Positions 26,142-34,828 of a DNA stretch of 64,000 bases are shown piece by piece. Below the pieces are notes generated by a model, which did not search any database, was not told where the DNA came from, and saw only the letters and a list, made by a program, of their open reading frames with translations. The translations under genes were made by a program, and so were the position numbers. Position 1 is the first letter of the stretch; each line of letters opens with the position of its first letter. The stretch is taken from assembly GCF_021352225.1 (NCBI RefSeq), contig NZ_JAAUVI010000001.1, forward strand, positions 1,026,191 to 1,090,190. The letters run 5' to 3'. The stretch is from Methylobacterium sp. C25. Its GTDB lineage: Bacteria; Pseudomonadota; Alphaproteobacteria; Rhizobiales; Beijerinckiaceae.

Positions 26142-26975
26142 ATGGACGATCTTTTCCCGCCCTTCGCGCCGGACCCGAACGAGTCCAAACCGCGTCGCTT
26201 CAAGCCGATCCCCTTCCGGATGATCGCGCCGAACATGATCACCCTGCTGGCGCTCTGCCTGGGGCTGACAGCAATCCGGCTGGCCTTCGAGGGCAAGTTC
26301 GAGCCGGCGGTGATCTCGGTGGTGGTGGCCGCGGTGCTCGACGGGATAGACGGGCGCGTGGCGCGACTCCTCAAGGGCACATCGCGCTTCGGAGCCGAGC
26401 TCGATTCTCTTGCCGACTTCCTGAATTTCGGCTGCGCGCCGGCGCTGATCCTCTACGGATTCGCGCTGCATCACCTGAAGTCGGTCGGCTGGATCGTCTC
26501 CCTGGTCTTCGCCATCGCGATGGCGCTGAGGCTCGCCCGCTTCAACGCCATGCTCGACGACCCTAACCGGCCGGAATGGAAGAAGGATTTCTTCGTCGGC
26601 ATGCCGGCTCCGGCCGGCGCGCTGACCAGCATGCTGCCGCTCTACCTGCACTTTCTCGGCCTGACCTTCGAGAGCTGGGCCGCGCCCGTACTCCTTGTCT
26701 ACGTGCTCTGCATCGCGCTGCTCGTGGTCTCCACCGTGCCGACCTTCTCCGGCAAGACCTGGGGCAAGCGGGTGCCGCGCGAGCACGTGCTGCCGATCTT
26801 CCTGGTGCTCGTCGTGGTGTTCGGCCTCGTGATCAGCTTCCCCTTCGAGACGATGGTCACGCTGGCCGTGCTCTACTTGGCCTTCGTGCCGATCGGCGCC
26901 ATGCAGTATCGGCGCCGCGCGAAGCTCGACGCCATTCCGTCAACCTCGGACGAGGTGCACGAACCCACTGCCTGA
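26142..26975 (+). CDS. pssA: CDP-diacylglycerol-serine O-phosphatidyltransferase
   Basis: A 277-residue integral membrane enzyme with about seven to eight helices. The CDP-alcohol phosphatidyltransferase motif is intact: LDGIDGRVARLLKGTSRFGA then ELDSLADF (DG-x2-AR-x8-G-x3-D-x3-D). Start at 26142 is set by GGAGG seven bases upstream. It makes phosphatidylserine from CDP-diacylglycerol and serine; the adjacent Psd decarboxylates it. Its TGA abuts directly on the tail of the convergent methyltransferase gene, forming a TGATCA palindrome at 26973-26978. Confidence 0.95.
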   Translation: MDDLFPPFAPDPNESKPRRFKPIPFRMIAPNMITLLALCLGLTAIRLAFEGKFEPAVISVVVAAVLDGIDGRVARLLKGTSRFGAELDSLADFLNFGCAPALILYGFALHHLKSVGWIVSLVFAIAMALRLARFNAMLDDPNRPEWKKDFFVGMPAPAGALTSMLPLYLHFLGLTFESWAAPVLLVYVLCIALLVVSTVPTFSGKTWGKRVPREHVLPIFLVLVVVFGLVISFPFETMVTLAVLYLAFVPIGAMQYRRRAKLDAIPSTSDEVHEPTA

Positions 26976-27749
26976 TCACCCTCGCCGAGCCACGACGAAG
27001 AGGCGCGGGAAGCGCAGCAGCACGCGCCCGTCGGGCCGCTTCGGATAGGCCTGTTCCAGCGCCGCCTCGTAGGCCGCGAGGAAGCCCACTCGCATGTCGT
27101 GGTCGAGCGGCGCGAGGAACGGCCTGAGGCCCGTGGCCTGGAGCCAGGAGACGATCGCGCCGGCATCGGCGAGCGGGTGGACATAGGCCGTCTCCCAGAC
27201 GTCAACGCTGCAATCGGCCGCCCGCAGCCAGTCGTAATAGGCCGCGGCCGGAGGGATCCGTTCGCGCACCGCCTCGGTATCGCCGATCAGGCCACTCCAG
27301 GGGCCGTCGGCGGCAACCTCGCGCATGAGGGCATGCGAGGGCTCATCGAGATTGTCGGGGACCTGGAAGGCGAGGCAGCCGCCGGGCCGGAGCAGGCGCG
27401 CGAGCCGTGGGACCAGTGTCTCGTGGTCCGGCAGCCATTGCAGCACGGCATTGGAGAAGATCAGGTCTGGCGGATCATGTGGCGCGTAGTCGCGAAGGTC
27501 GGCCTGCACGAAGTCTACGCGCGGCAGGGCGCTACGGGCTTGAGCGAGCATGTCCGGGGCACTGTCGATCCCGGTGATGCGGGCCTTGGGGAAGCGCGCC
27601 GCGAGCAGTGCCGTCGAGTTGCCCGGGCCGCAGCCGAGATCACAGACGGAATCGGCCTGGTCGAGCGGCACATGAGCCAAGAGGTCGGCTGCCGGCCGTG
27701 TCCGCTCCGCGGCGAAGCGCAGGTACCGAGCCGCGTTCCAGTCCGACAT
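26976..27749 (-). CDS. tam: Trans-aconitate 2-methyltransferase
   Basis: A 257-residue class I SAM methyltransferase with SAM motif [20 protein letters not shown], acidic loop GIDSAPDML, and the Tam-type [17 protein letters not shown] and [14 protein letters not shown] segments; the start [12 protein letters not shown] is typical of Tam. It methylates trans-aconitate, a spontaneous product that inhibits aconitase. GGGGG precedes the ATG at 27749, excluding the longer frame from 27809. It ends tail to tail with pssA. Confidence 0.9.
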   Translation of the reverse strand: MSDWNAARYLRFAAERTRPAADLLAHVPLDQADSVCDLGCGPGNSTALLAARFPKARITGIDSAPDMLAQARSALPRVDFVQADLRDYAPHDPPDLIFSNAVLQWLPDHETLVPRLARLLRPGGCLAFQVPDNLDEPSHALMREVAADGPWSGLIGDTEAVRERIPPAAAYYDWLRAADCSVDVWETAYVHPLADAGAIVSWLQATGLRPFLAPLDHDMRVGFLAAYEAALEQAYPKRPDGRVLLRFPRLFVVARRG

Positions 27750-27898
27750 GCTGCCCCCGTTCGGACGGTGCCCGACTACTCGCCCTCGAATCTTGACTGA
27801 GGGATGCAATCGGTCGTGGAAAGTCTAACCCGCCGGCTTGGCAGGCCCGCATCCTGCAATAGCTTGGCCGACGGCCTCTCGGTGCCAGGAGACGACGA

Positions 27899-28327
27899 AT
27901 GTTGGAAGAATTCAAGAAGTTCGCTTTGCGCGGCAACGTCGTCGATCTCGCCGTCGGCGTGATCATCGGCGCGGCCTTTGGCGCCATCGTTACCTCGCTC
28001 GTGCAGGACATCATCATGCCGATCATCGGCGCGGTGACCGGCGGCCTCGACTTCTCGAACTACTATTTCGCCCTGTCGTCCAAGGTGACGCCCGGCCTCT
28101 CCTACGGGGATGCCAAGAAGCTCGGCGCAGTGGTCGGCTACGGACAGTTCCTCACGCTCGCGGTCAACTTCACGATCGTCGCTTTCGTGCTGTTCATGGT
28201 GATCCGCGCCATGAACAAGCTGAAGACCAAGGAAGAGGCCAAGCCCGAGACCGTCGCCGAGGTACCTGCCGACGTGAAGCTGCTCGGTGAAATCCGTGAC
28301 CTGTTGGCGACCCGCCCCCGCGTCTGA
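27899..28327 (+). CDS. mscL: Large-conductance mechanosensitive channel MscL
   Basis: A 142-residue protein, normal for MscL. N-terminal amphipathic [20 protein letters not shown] leads into TM1 with the GxxxAxxxG packing pattern, a periplasmic loop containing [14 protein letters not shown]2 ([20 protein letters not shown]) and a C-terminal helical bundle (LLGEIRDLL). A homopentameric safety valve opening on hypo-osmotic shock. GGAGACGACG precedes the ATG. A strong terminator lies 59 bp after the stop. Confidence 0.97.
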   Translation: MLEEFKKFALRGNVVDLAVGVIIGAAFGAIVTSLVQDIIMPIIGAVTGGLDFSNYYFALSSKVTPGLSYGDAKKLGAVVGYGQFLTLAVNFTIVAFVLFMVIRAMNKLKTKEEAKPETVAEVPADVKLLGEIRDLLATRPRV

Positions 28328-28385
28328 ACCACTTTCCAGTCGATCACAGAAAGACGTGCGGACAGCGTCTCACGGCATGCAGAAA

Positions 28386-28408
28386 GGGCTTCGGTCGAAG
28401 CCCTTTTT
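28386..28408 (+). terminator. Rho-independent terminator after mscL
   Basis: GGGCTTCG (28386-28393) and CGAAGCCC (28396-28403) form a perfect stem with a tight 2-nt loop, followed by TTTTT (28404-28408). Preceding AAA would also let it serve the minus-strand gene ending at 28429. Confidence 0.88.
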
Positions 28409-28428
28409 CGTCGGTAAGGTGTTGTCCG

Positions 28429-28713
28429 TCAGCCGGGCTCGTTACCATTGGCAGGCCGCGTAGGCGTATCGTGGACGCCAAAGGCGTCCACGATACGCTC
28501 CAGCGCCTGGCCAACGGCCTCGGTGCCGTGCGCGTGCGTCTTGAGGCGCGTCTCCAGCCGTTCGATCTGTGGGGCGAACTCCAGGGGCAAGCCCACTTCG
28601 TCGTCGCCGAGGAAGCGCGGTTTCTCTTCACCCACGGTGTAGACCGTGCGCAATTGCTGGCCGAGATGATCCCGGACAGGCTCGGGGAGCGTCGTGTCGT
28701 TCTCGATGGTCAT
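28429..28713 (-). CDS. NepR-like anti-sigma factor domain protein
   Basis: A 94-residue protein with a NepR-like core, LPEPVRDHLGQQLRTVY (residues about 9-25), followed by a second helix PQIERLETRLKTH. NepR binds EcfG-type sigma factors and is released by phosphorylated PhyR in the alphaproteobacterial general stress response. Unlike canonical NepR, the linker between helices is longer (EEKPRFLGDDEVGLPLEFA) and lacks EPVPxRF. The same HLGxQLRTVY core appears at the N-terminus of the EcfG-like sigma factor at 29542-30288. A 16-bp perfect inverted repeat lies inside its 3' coding part. Confidence 0.65.
   Translation of the reverse strand: MTIENDTTLPEPVRDHLGQQLRTVYTVGEEKPRFLGDDEVGLPLEFAPQIERLETRLKTHAHGTEAVGQALERIVDAFGVHDTPTRPANGNEPG
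28464..28498. repeat. 16-bp perfect inverted repeat inside the NepR-like gene
   Basis: GCGTATCGTGGACGCC (28464-28479) is exactly complementary to GGCGTCCACGATACGC (28483-28498), separated by AAA. It encodes part of the protein's C-terminal region (IVDAFGVHD). Such a long perfect hairpin in coding sequence is rare and would form a very stable mRNA stem. Confidence 0.9.
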
Positions 28714-28834
28714 GAGCGTAACCGCCTTGATCCTCGAAGGGACATGTGAGCGGCTTAACGGTCAAGACAGCCAAGTGTTGCAATCGCCCCCCGAAAAACT
28801 GTCCACCAGTCGACATTTCGTGGTCTCGGCCAAG

Positions 28835-28861
28835 AAAAAGCCCCGGCGCATCGGCCGGGGC
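28835..28861 (-). terminator. Rho-independent terminator of the DUF1236 gene
   Basis: GCCCCGGC (28840-28847) pairs with GCCGGGGC (28854-28861), 6-nt loop. On the minus strand the stem is followed by TTTTT (28835-28839 in reverse), 34 bp after the DUF1236 stop. Confidence 0.88.
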
Positions 28862-28894
28862 TGTTCCTAACTCTTTCGAAGAGTAGTCGAGCGA

Positions 28895-29308
28895 TCAGTT
28901 GATCACTTCGATGATGTGACCGCGGCTGTCGACCAGCACCGGGGTATCGTTGACGACGGTATAGCGGGTGCCGCGCGCAACGCGGTACTCGGTGGGCACG
29001 TCGTAATAGGTCACGCCCGAACGGGGCAACTCGGCACCGACAGCGACGCGGCCGTCATAGTCGTAGGAGCGGACGTTGCGCTCGTGAACGTAGGAGCGGA
29101 AACGCGGGCGGTCGTCGACGCCAAGAATACCGCCGACCGTGCCGGTCGCAGCACCGACGGCACCTCCAACGACGGCACCGATCGGACCGCCGACATCGCC
29201 GCCTTCCCGAGCGCCGCGCTCGGCGCCGCGGACGGTACCCTGAGCCTGCGCTGCCATCGGCAGCGCAAGGGCGACGGCGGTCGCGGCGAGAAAAGTTCTG
29301 ATCTTCAT
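28895..29308 (-). CDS. DUF1236 domain exported protein
   Basis: A 137-residue protein: signal peptide (FLAATAVALALPMAAQAQ), a Gly/Ala/Val-rich linker resembling glycine-zipper sequence (GGPIGAVVGGAVGAATGTVG), then a C-terminal DUF1236 unit (VTYYDVPTEYRVARGTRYTV then LVDSRGHIIEVI). The Gly-zipper suggests envelope association. Start at 29308 fits GGAG nine bases upstream; an ATG at 29317 directly abuts the ribosome site and is less likely. Function unknown, common in Hyphomicrobiales; it lies between the NepR-like and EcfG-like genes, so stress control is plausible. Confidence 0.82.
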   Translation of the reverse strand: MKIRTFLAATAVALALPMAAQAQGTVRGAERGAREGGDVGGPIGAVVGGAVGAATGTVGGILGVDDRPRFRSYVHERNVRSYDYDGRVAVGAELPRSGVTYYDVPTEYRVARGTRYTVVNDTPVLVDSRGHIIEVIN

Positions 29309-29541
29309 GAGATACATCTCCACTTCTAGTCTCCCGCAACGCAGCGAGCGCCGCAGACACGGCCCGGTAACGCCGCGACTTCGAAAAGGGATGCATCGAA
29401 AAACCGGAACGACCGATTCTTCCCGGCTAAACCTCTCAGGCAGAAAGGACTTTTCTGATCCTTGCAATCAGCGGAAGATCTGTCTCGCGCTTGTGGGAAA
29501 TGCCCAACTTCGCGCCAGCGGGTTCAGGCCGCGTGTCCGGC

Positions 29542-30288
29542 TCAGGCGTCCTTCGGCATCGCCGACTGGATGAACCGGTCCGAACCGAGGTCCTCCTCGT
29601 CGTAGCCGAGAAGCTCGGCGAGCCGGCCGCGCGCCCGGCTGACGCGGCTCTTCACCGTGCCGACCTTGCAACCCATGATGGCTGCGGCTTCCTCGTAGGA
29701 GACGCCCTCGGCGCCGACGAGCACCAGAGCTTCGCGCTGGTCCGGCGGCAGCTTGGCCAGCGCGGACTGAAGATCCTCCACGTCGAGCCGGTCGCCCTGG
29801 TGCGGTGCAGTGGCAAGGCGCGCCGCGTAGGATCCATCCTGATCCTCGACCTCGCGCACGCGCTTACGATGGTCCGAATAGAAGATGTTGCGCAGGATCG
29901 TGAAAAGCCAAGCGTTGAGATTGGTGCCCGGCTGGAAGCGGGCGCGGTGCTGCCAGCCCTTCATCAGCGTGTCCTGGACGAGGTCGTCCGAGCGAGCCGG
30001 GTTCGAGGTCAGCGACAGGGCGAACGCGCGCAGTGAGGGCACTGCCGCGAGCAGGCCATCGCGGAACTCGGGGTCGACGCGCTCGCCCTGGGCCTTGAGA
30101 GCGGCCTCGAGCTTCTCGATGAGGTCAGCGAAACGCGCCGTCACCGCGTCCGGCGTGCCGAGCGTCTCGTAGACGGTGCGCAACTGGTCGCCGAGATGCG
30201 TGCGGATGCTCGCAGAGAGGTTCGGTCGCCCTTCGGCAACGTCCTCTGCAGGGCGATCGAGGGTTTCGGCGGTCTCGTTGCGGCTCAT
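29542..30288 (-). CDS. EcfG-type sigma factor with N-terminal NepR-like domain
   Basis: A 248-residue protein. Residues about 85-245 are an EcfG-type ECF sigma: SLRAFALSLTSNPARSDDLV for region 2.1, NLNAWLFTILRNIFYSDHRK for 2.3/2.4, and LPPDQREALVLVGAEGVSYE with AAAIMGCKVGTVKSRVSRAR for region 4. The extra N-terminal 85 residues contain SIRTHLGDQLRTVYETLG then ARFADLIEKLEAALKAQ, which matches the two-helix NepR fold. This would be a sigma factor physically joined to its own anti-sigma. Start at 30288. phyR is not in the window. Regulation by self-inhibition released by PhyR is an inference. Confidence 0.85.
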   Translation of the reverse strand: MSRNETAETLDRPAEDVAEGRPNLSASIRTHLGDQLRTVYETLGTPDAVTARFADLIEKLEAALKAQGERVDPEFRDGLLAAVPSLRAFALSLTSNPARSDDLVQDTLMKGWQHRARFQPGTNLNAWLFTILRNIFYSDHRKRVREVEDQDGSYAARLATAPHQGDRLDVEDLQSALAKLPPDQREALVLVGAEGVSYEEAAAIMGCKVGTVKSRVSRARGRLAELLGYDEEDLGSDRFIQSAMPKDA

Positions 30289-30468
30289 GATGCGATAAGC
30301 GTGCTTCGATCGGTGAACGTCGGAAGGCCCGGCGCCATCCCTGCCGAGACATCGGGACTGTATCGCATCGCGAAGGCCGGCGCACCCCAAGGGGCAGGCA
30401 TGCCGGCTCAGCTATGGTTACTTTCAGACCTTTTTCAGACCGGCGTGGCTCACGCGCACCCGGATCAC

Positions 30469-31287
30469 TCAGCCGCAGGAGCAGGGCAAGGCAACTTGGA
30501 CGACGCGGCGTCCCGGCCGCAGTAGTCGCACGGCGCCATCCTTGAACGCCACCGTGTCGCCGCGCGCGAGTTCGGTCCAGGTCTCGTCGCGGGTCAGAGC
30601 CCGGGTCGCGATCATGGTCACCACGTCGGTCTCGGTGGTCTCCTGAGCGAAGTCGACGCGCCAGTCCTCGTCGACCAGCGTCGCGGTGCCGAACGGCGCG
30701 CAGCGGGTCAGGTAACAGAGGCGCTTGCCGCAATGGGCGTAGAGCACCCGGCTGTCGGATAGGAGCATGTTGAAAACGCCGAGCGTGCCGAGGTCACGGC
30801 ACAGCTCCGCGACGAAGGCGTCGAGCTGGGCCGGGCGAGGCGGCTTCGGCCAGCGCTCCTGGAGCTGCGACATGATCCAGCAGAAGGCGTGCTCGCTGTC
30901 CGTGGAGCCAACCGGCTCGAAGCGACCGAGGGGCCGACGTTTGATGCCCTTGAGCTGGCCGTTATGCGCGAAGGTCCAGCGCCGGCCCCAAAGCTCTCGG
31001 CTGAAGGGATGGGTGTTCTCGAGGCTGACCCGTCCGCGATTGGCCTTGCGCACATGCGCGACGACGATGCGGCTCTTGATCGCGAAGCGGCGCAGCAGCT
31101 TGGCGAGCTCCGATTGCGCGCTTGGATCGGGATCGTGAAACGAGCGGCAACCGCGGCCACCCTCGTAGAACGTGATGCCCCATCCGTCGGCATGCGGCCC
31201 AGTCTCGCCGCCGCGTTTGGCCAAGCCCGCGAAGGAGAATCGGATGTCGGTGGGCACGTTGGCGCTCATGCCGAGCAGTTCGCACAT
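30469..31287 (-). CDS. Class II glutamine amidotransferase (YafJ-like)
   Basis: A 272-residue protein beginning MCELLGMSAN, where Cys2 is the N-terminal nucleophile after Met removal. Typical Ntn-hydrolase segments are GGETGPHADGWGITFYEGG, VAHVRKANRG, NTHPFSRELWGRRWTFAHNG and STDSEHAFCWIM. It probably hydrolyses glutamine or a gamma-glutamyl compound; the physiological substrate is unknown for YafJ-type proteins. No partner synthase domain is attached. It lies alone between the sigma factor and the ActF-like gene. Confidence 0.9.
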   Translation of the reverse strand: MCELLGMSANVPTDIRFSFAGLAKRGGETGPHADGWGITFYEGGRGCRSFHDPDPSAQSELAKLLRRFAIKSRIVVAHVRKANRGRVSLENTHPFSRELWGRRWTFAHNGQLKGIKRRPLGRFEPVGSTDSEHAFCWIMSQLQERWPKPPRPAQLDAFVAELCRDLGTLGVFNMLLSDSRVLYAHCGKRLCYLTRCAPFGTATLVDEDWRVDFAQETTETDVVTMIATRALTRDETWTELARGDTVAFKDGAVRLLRPGRRVVQVALPCSCG

Positions 31288-31403
31288 GGGCTTTTTGGGT
31301 CTTCGGCTCTCGGGTCAGATCGTCTCGCGCGCCGCGAACGCGGCCGTTGATCATCCCTTGATGTAGGGCAGGCGAAGCCGGCTTGGGAAGCGGGTGGCGA
31401 CCC

Positions 31404-32522
31404 TCACCGGCTGGGAAACAGTCTGCGCGTCGCCGGAACCAGGCCGACGGCGATGCCGGCGACGCCGACGAGCGCCAGAGCATCGGTCAGCGTGACCTTG
31501 AACGAGCCACGCATCGCGGGCGTCACGAACCAGTACACGGCAAGAATCTGCACCCCCAGCGCCAGCGCCGCCACGAGGCGGGTTCGGTATTCGCCGGGCT
31601 TCAGGGTCACGGCCGCAGCAAGGAGAACGATCGCACCAGCAAATCCGGTGAGCACGCTGCCCTCGCCGACGAGGCGCGCTCCGTACCAGAGCGCGGCCTC
31701 GGGCGAGCCGAGCACCAGCGCCTGAACGAGATGCATCGCCGCCCAGATCGCGAGCAGAACAGCGAGCGGCGTCAGCCGATCGAGCCGGCGCCGCGACGGA
31801 CCGACATCCGGCGACGCGACCAGGATCGCCGCGCTCAACGCCAGCGCGCTCCAGCCCGCAAGAAGCAGGAGCCCGGCGAGGCTCGAATGGAACTGCACAA
31901 ACACCGCCATGACGAGATCTGACGCCGCGAGTGTCCCGCAGACGATGTGCAGCCCGAGCCCGAGGATGGCGCGACCATCGTCGATGCGTCCAGCCTTGCC
32001 CCAGGGTTCGCCACCACGTCGGGCGAACATCGCGGCGAGGCCGATCCAAACCGCGAAGACCAGGGCGAGGCGCAGGAGGAGAAAGGGTGTGGTGAACCAG
32101 ATCGCGGAGAGCGGCGACTCGGGCGCGGCTCCGGCCGCCCAGGGGTAGAGAACCGGCAGGAGGGCTAGGATCGGCAGCCCGAGCAGGGCCGCCACCGGCA
32201 TCAGACCGAGCAGCCAGCGCAGGGTCTCGAGGAGCGCCGTCTCGGGCTGCGGCCGCCAGGCGTCGGCGCGCTCGACCATGATTGCGACAGGAAGCGCACC
32301 CACGGGCAGGGCGAGAAGGCAGAGCCACGCCGGCAGGTAGGAGACCGCGAGGCGGTGCGAGCCGCCCAGCAACAGGGCGAGGCCAAAGGCTGCCGCGCCA
32401 ATGCCGAGCCCGGCTGCGCTGCGCCTCGCCGGGTCGAGCAGAAAGGCGCGCGCGGTTCGAGGCGGCGAGGCCTCCGCCCGGCGCCCTGGCTCCTCTTGCG
32501 ATGGGTCACGCGGGCGGCTCAT
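31404..32522 (-). CDS. ActF-like membrane subunit of alternative complex III
   Basis: A 372-residue protein with about ten transmembrane helices. The layout matches ActF: paired helices after a basic N-terminus, LPVLYPWAAGA as in the conserved LY-W segment, AIWFTTPFLLLRLALVFAVW, and a central TLAASDLVMAVFVQFHSSLA region equivalent to the conserved aspartate-containing helix of ActF. Its ATG overlaps the upstream ActC/D fusion stop (ATGA). ActF is normally one of seven Act subunits forming a quinol:cytochrome c oxidoreductase; the cytochrome and iron-sulfur subunits are missing here. The divergent sequence makes the call moderate. Confidence 0.65.
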   Translation of the reverse strand: MSRPRDPSQEEPGRRAEASPPRTARAFLLDPARRSAAGLGIGAAAFGLALLLGGSHRLAVSYLPAWLCLLALPVGALPVAIMVERADAWRPQPETALLETLRWLLGLMPVAALLGLPILALLPVLYPWAAGAAPESPLSAIWFTTPFLLLRLALVFAVWIGLAAMFARRGGEPWGKAGRIDDGRAILGLGLHIVCGTLAASDLVMAVFVQFHSSLAGLLLLAGWSALALSAAILVASPDVGPSRRRLDRLTPLAVLLAIWAAMHLVQALVLGSPEAALWYGARLVGEGSVLTGFAGAIVLLAAAVTLKPGEYRTRLVAALALGVQILAVYWFVTPAMRGSFKVTLTDALALVGVAGIAVGLVPATRRLFPSR

Positions 32523-34390
32523 CCGTCGACCATCCGGATCGCAAGAGGCCGGCCGTCCGAGGCTGGGAGAGCCAACAGCCGCTGACCGATACGCTCGGCT
32601 TCACCCGGCTCGCCATCGACTTTTGCCGCCAACACGAAGTGGTCCAGGCCGGCCTGTCCGTCAGCGATCTGCCCCGGGCGGCCGCGCGCCGCGAGCAGCG
32701 CCGCGAGAGCCGCGAGCGTGCCAGCAGTCAGCGCAGCTGTCAGGCTTGGAAGGACGAGAGAGGGCCAGGCTCCCCACGGCGCGGCGCCGGCCGCCAGCGG
32801 GATCGCCGCAAGGCAAACCGCCAGGACACCGGTCCCGCCGACGAGTGCGCCAGCAAGCGCCCTCAGGCGGATTGGGACCACGGCCGGCCGCAGAACCTCG
32901 AGCGCCTCCGGGATCGGAACCGGGCCGAGGGCATCGAGGCGCAGGCTGCGGTCGCGTGCCCGCAGCAGGCCGGCCGCGGCGGCGAGCGCCCGCGCGGAGG
33001 CGAACTCGGCCACGATCGATTGGCCCCTGACAAGTCGCCCGGCTCCCGTGCCCGGGTCTTCAAGCGCCGGACCGGCCGGTGATGTCGCCGGGTTATGCGC
33101 GATGACGAGCGCGCGCATCTGCGCGATCGAGATGATCGGCAGTGTCTGCAGGGCGACGATCAGCCCGGCGATGAACAAGGCAATCGAGCCCGCGAGGGCT
33201 GCGATGCCCGCGATATCGGCCGCGGGAGAGACCAGCGTGGATGCGTCCCGAAGCGTAACGGCGAGGCCCATCGCCCGGTCGGCATAGGCGCCGACCGCGG
33301 CAAGCGTCCCGATGCCGGCGACGGCGAGGCTGGAGCGGCGCAGGCGCGGCAGCCAGAAGAGCTGTGGCGGCAGCAGGCCGCAGGTGACCACCGTCCAGAA
33401 GGCCGGGGCGAGGTCGCCGTGGAAGCCCCGTGCCACGGTATCCCGCGCCGCCGCGTCACCGTGCAGCAGCACCGCCAGGATGGTGGTGGCGTGGCAATAG
33501 AGGCTGGCGAGGCCGAGAACGAGTATCAGCCGGGCCAGGATATCGAGGTGGCGCCGGGTGATCAGGCTGTGGAGCCGATGTACTGCGCGGATCGTGACGA
33601 CCACGGCCGCGCTCGCCCCCACCCCGGAGAGCACCGCGTCGACGAGATAGGTGACCGGCAGAAGCGTGTCCTGCCGTCCCGCTACCGCCGAAGCTGCCTG
33701 CATCACCGATGCCCCCACCTGCAGCGCAATGGCGAGCAGGGCGCCGAACAGCGCGGTTGCGCGGTGGGCTTCGTCCCAGATCCGCCATTGCAAGGCCGAG
33801 CCGCGCCAGCCGCCCGCGAGCCCGCCATATAGGCGGGAGGCGCCCCGCTCGCGCAAGACTGCGAGATCGGGCAGGAGACCGACGAGCCAGTGGCTGGCGC
33901 AGACGACGACGAGGGCAGCGATGCCGGCTCCCTGCCAGAAGCCGACCGGTCCGAATGGCGGAGACAGGCCGGTCCCCCTCATCCATGGCTCGGCCGGCGT
34001 CCCCGCACAGAATCCGGCGGCGAGCGCGGCGAGCAGCGCCACCGTCTCAGCGATGCGGCCGACCGCACAACGCCACTCGACGCCTGCGAGCAGCAGCACG
34101 GACGAGACCAGTAGGCTTCCCTCGGCAATTCCGATCCAGCCCTCGTAGCTGGCCACTGCAACGAGCGCGCCTTCCTCGGGATGCCTCGGGACGAAAGCCA
34201 GGAGCGCCGCGAGCAATCCGCATGCGCCGGCCGCAAGCAGCCATCGCCGTCGCACCGCGCGTCGCGCGAGGACGACATCCGTCACCGTGCGGGCGACGCT
34301 CTCGATGCTCTCACCCACAGCGACGATCCGCTCGCCGTAGAGGCTCTCCGGCAGGGGCGTGAGAGCCTTGGGAAACCTTGTTGCCGTCAC
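32519..34390 (-). CDS. ActC (NrfD-like) - ActD (DUF3341) fusion membrane protein
   Basis: About 623 residues. Residues 40-430 form an NrfD/ActC-type bundle of ten helices with SHWLVGLLPDLAVLRERGAS, LYGGLAGGWRGSALQWRIWD, RHLDILARLILVLGLASLYC and AFWTVVTCGLLPPQLFWLPR, all of which align with ActC landmarks. Residues about 460-620 match ActD/DUF3341: ARALAAAAGLLRARDRSLRL, DALGPVPIPEALE, two helices with WPSLVLPSLTAAL, and FVLAAKVDG. In most bacteria these are separate genes. The start is uncertain: GTG at 34390 is used, GTG at 34471 is the longest frame. Quinone-interacting function is inferred. Confidence 0.7.
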   Translation of the reverse strand: MTATRFPKALTPLPESLYGERIVAVGESIESVARTVTDVVLARRAVRRRWLLAAGACGLLAALLAFVPRHPEEGALVAVASYEGWIGIAEGSLLVSSVLLLAGVEWRCAVGRIAETVALLAALAAGFCAGTPAEPWMRGTGLSPPFGPVGFWQGAGIAALVVVCASHWLVGLLPDLAVLRERGASRLYGGLAGGWRGSALQWRIWDEAHRATALFGALLAIALQVGASVMQAASAVAGRQDTLLPVTYLVDAVLSGVGASAAVVVTIRAVHRLHSLITRRHLDILARLILVLGLASLYCHATTILAVLLHGDAAARDTVARGFHGDLAPAFWTVVTCGLLPPQLFWLPRLRRSSLAVAGIGTLAAVGAYADRAMGLAVTLRDASTLVSPAADIAGIAALAGSIALFIAGLIVALQTLPIISIAQMRALVIAHNPATSPAGPALEDPGTGAGRLVRGQSIVAEFASARALAAAAGLLRARDRSLRLDALGPVPIPEALEVLRPAVVPIRLRALAGALVGGTGVLAVCLAAIPLAAGAAPWGAWPSLVLPSLTAALTAGTLAALAALLAARGRPGQIADGQAGLDHFVLAAKVDGEPGEAERIGQRLLALPASDGRPLAIRMVDG

Positions 34391-34828
34391 GGTACCTGGT
34401 TCCAGGATGGCCTTTGCCTCGCTCGTTCGCCCATCCCAGGCCGCTTGCTCCCCTCGCTTTCGGAAGGCCACCCTAGTCGGATCGCGGGCAATCGGAAAAT
34501 CGGGCCTCCTGCGCGGTGTAGCCTCGTCTCCGCCCCCCCTCGCGCTATCGGTCGTTGAAACACGGCCGGGCCATCAATGCTCGGGAGGGCAACGCGGATA
34601 CCGCCGTCGCTTCAACGTCCGTTATCTCGTCCGGATGCCGGAAAGGCCGCCGAGAGTCTTCGACTGGGTGTCCGGAGACGCGTATTCGCTGCTGAAGGAG
34701 CGCGGCTTGGTCTGAGGATGTGACGGGCCGCACCTTCCCTGCGCTTCCCTGCCTTGGTGCGATCCTCTAAGCCCGCCATTGCATGAGACGTATCGAGCCC
34801 CACCATCGCAGCCCCATGTGGCCCGTCG
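34391..34828. other. Divergent intergenic region
   Basis: About 440 bp between the ActC/D fusion and the ABC-like gene. No gene with good composition and ribosome site. An inverted repeat CCTGG/CCAGG lies around 34395-34407. Probably promoters for the two divergent units. Confidence 0.4.

Noticed and set aside
28464..28498. Inverted repeat as a transcription terminator
   Set aside because: It lies inside coding sequence with no T tract on either strand; true terminators are at 28386-28408 and 28835-28861.
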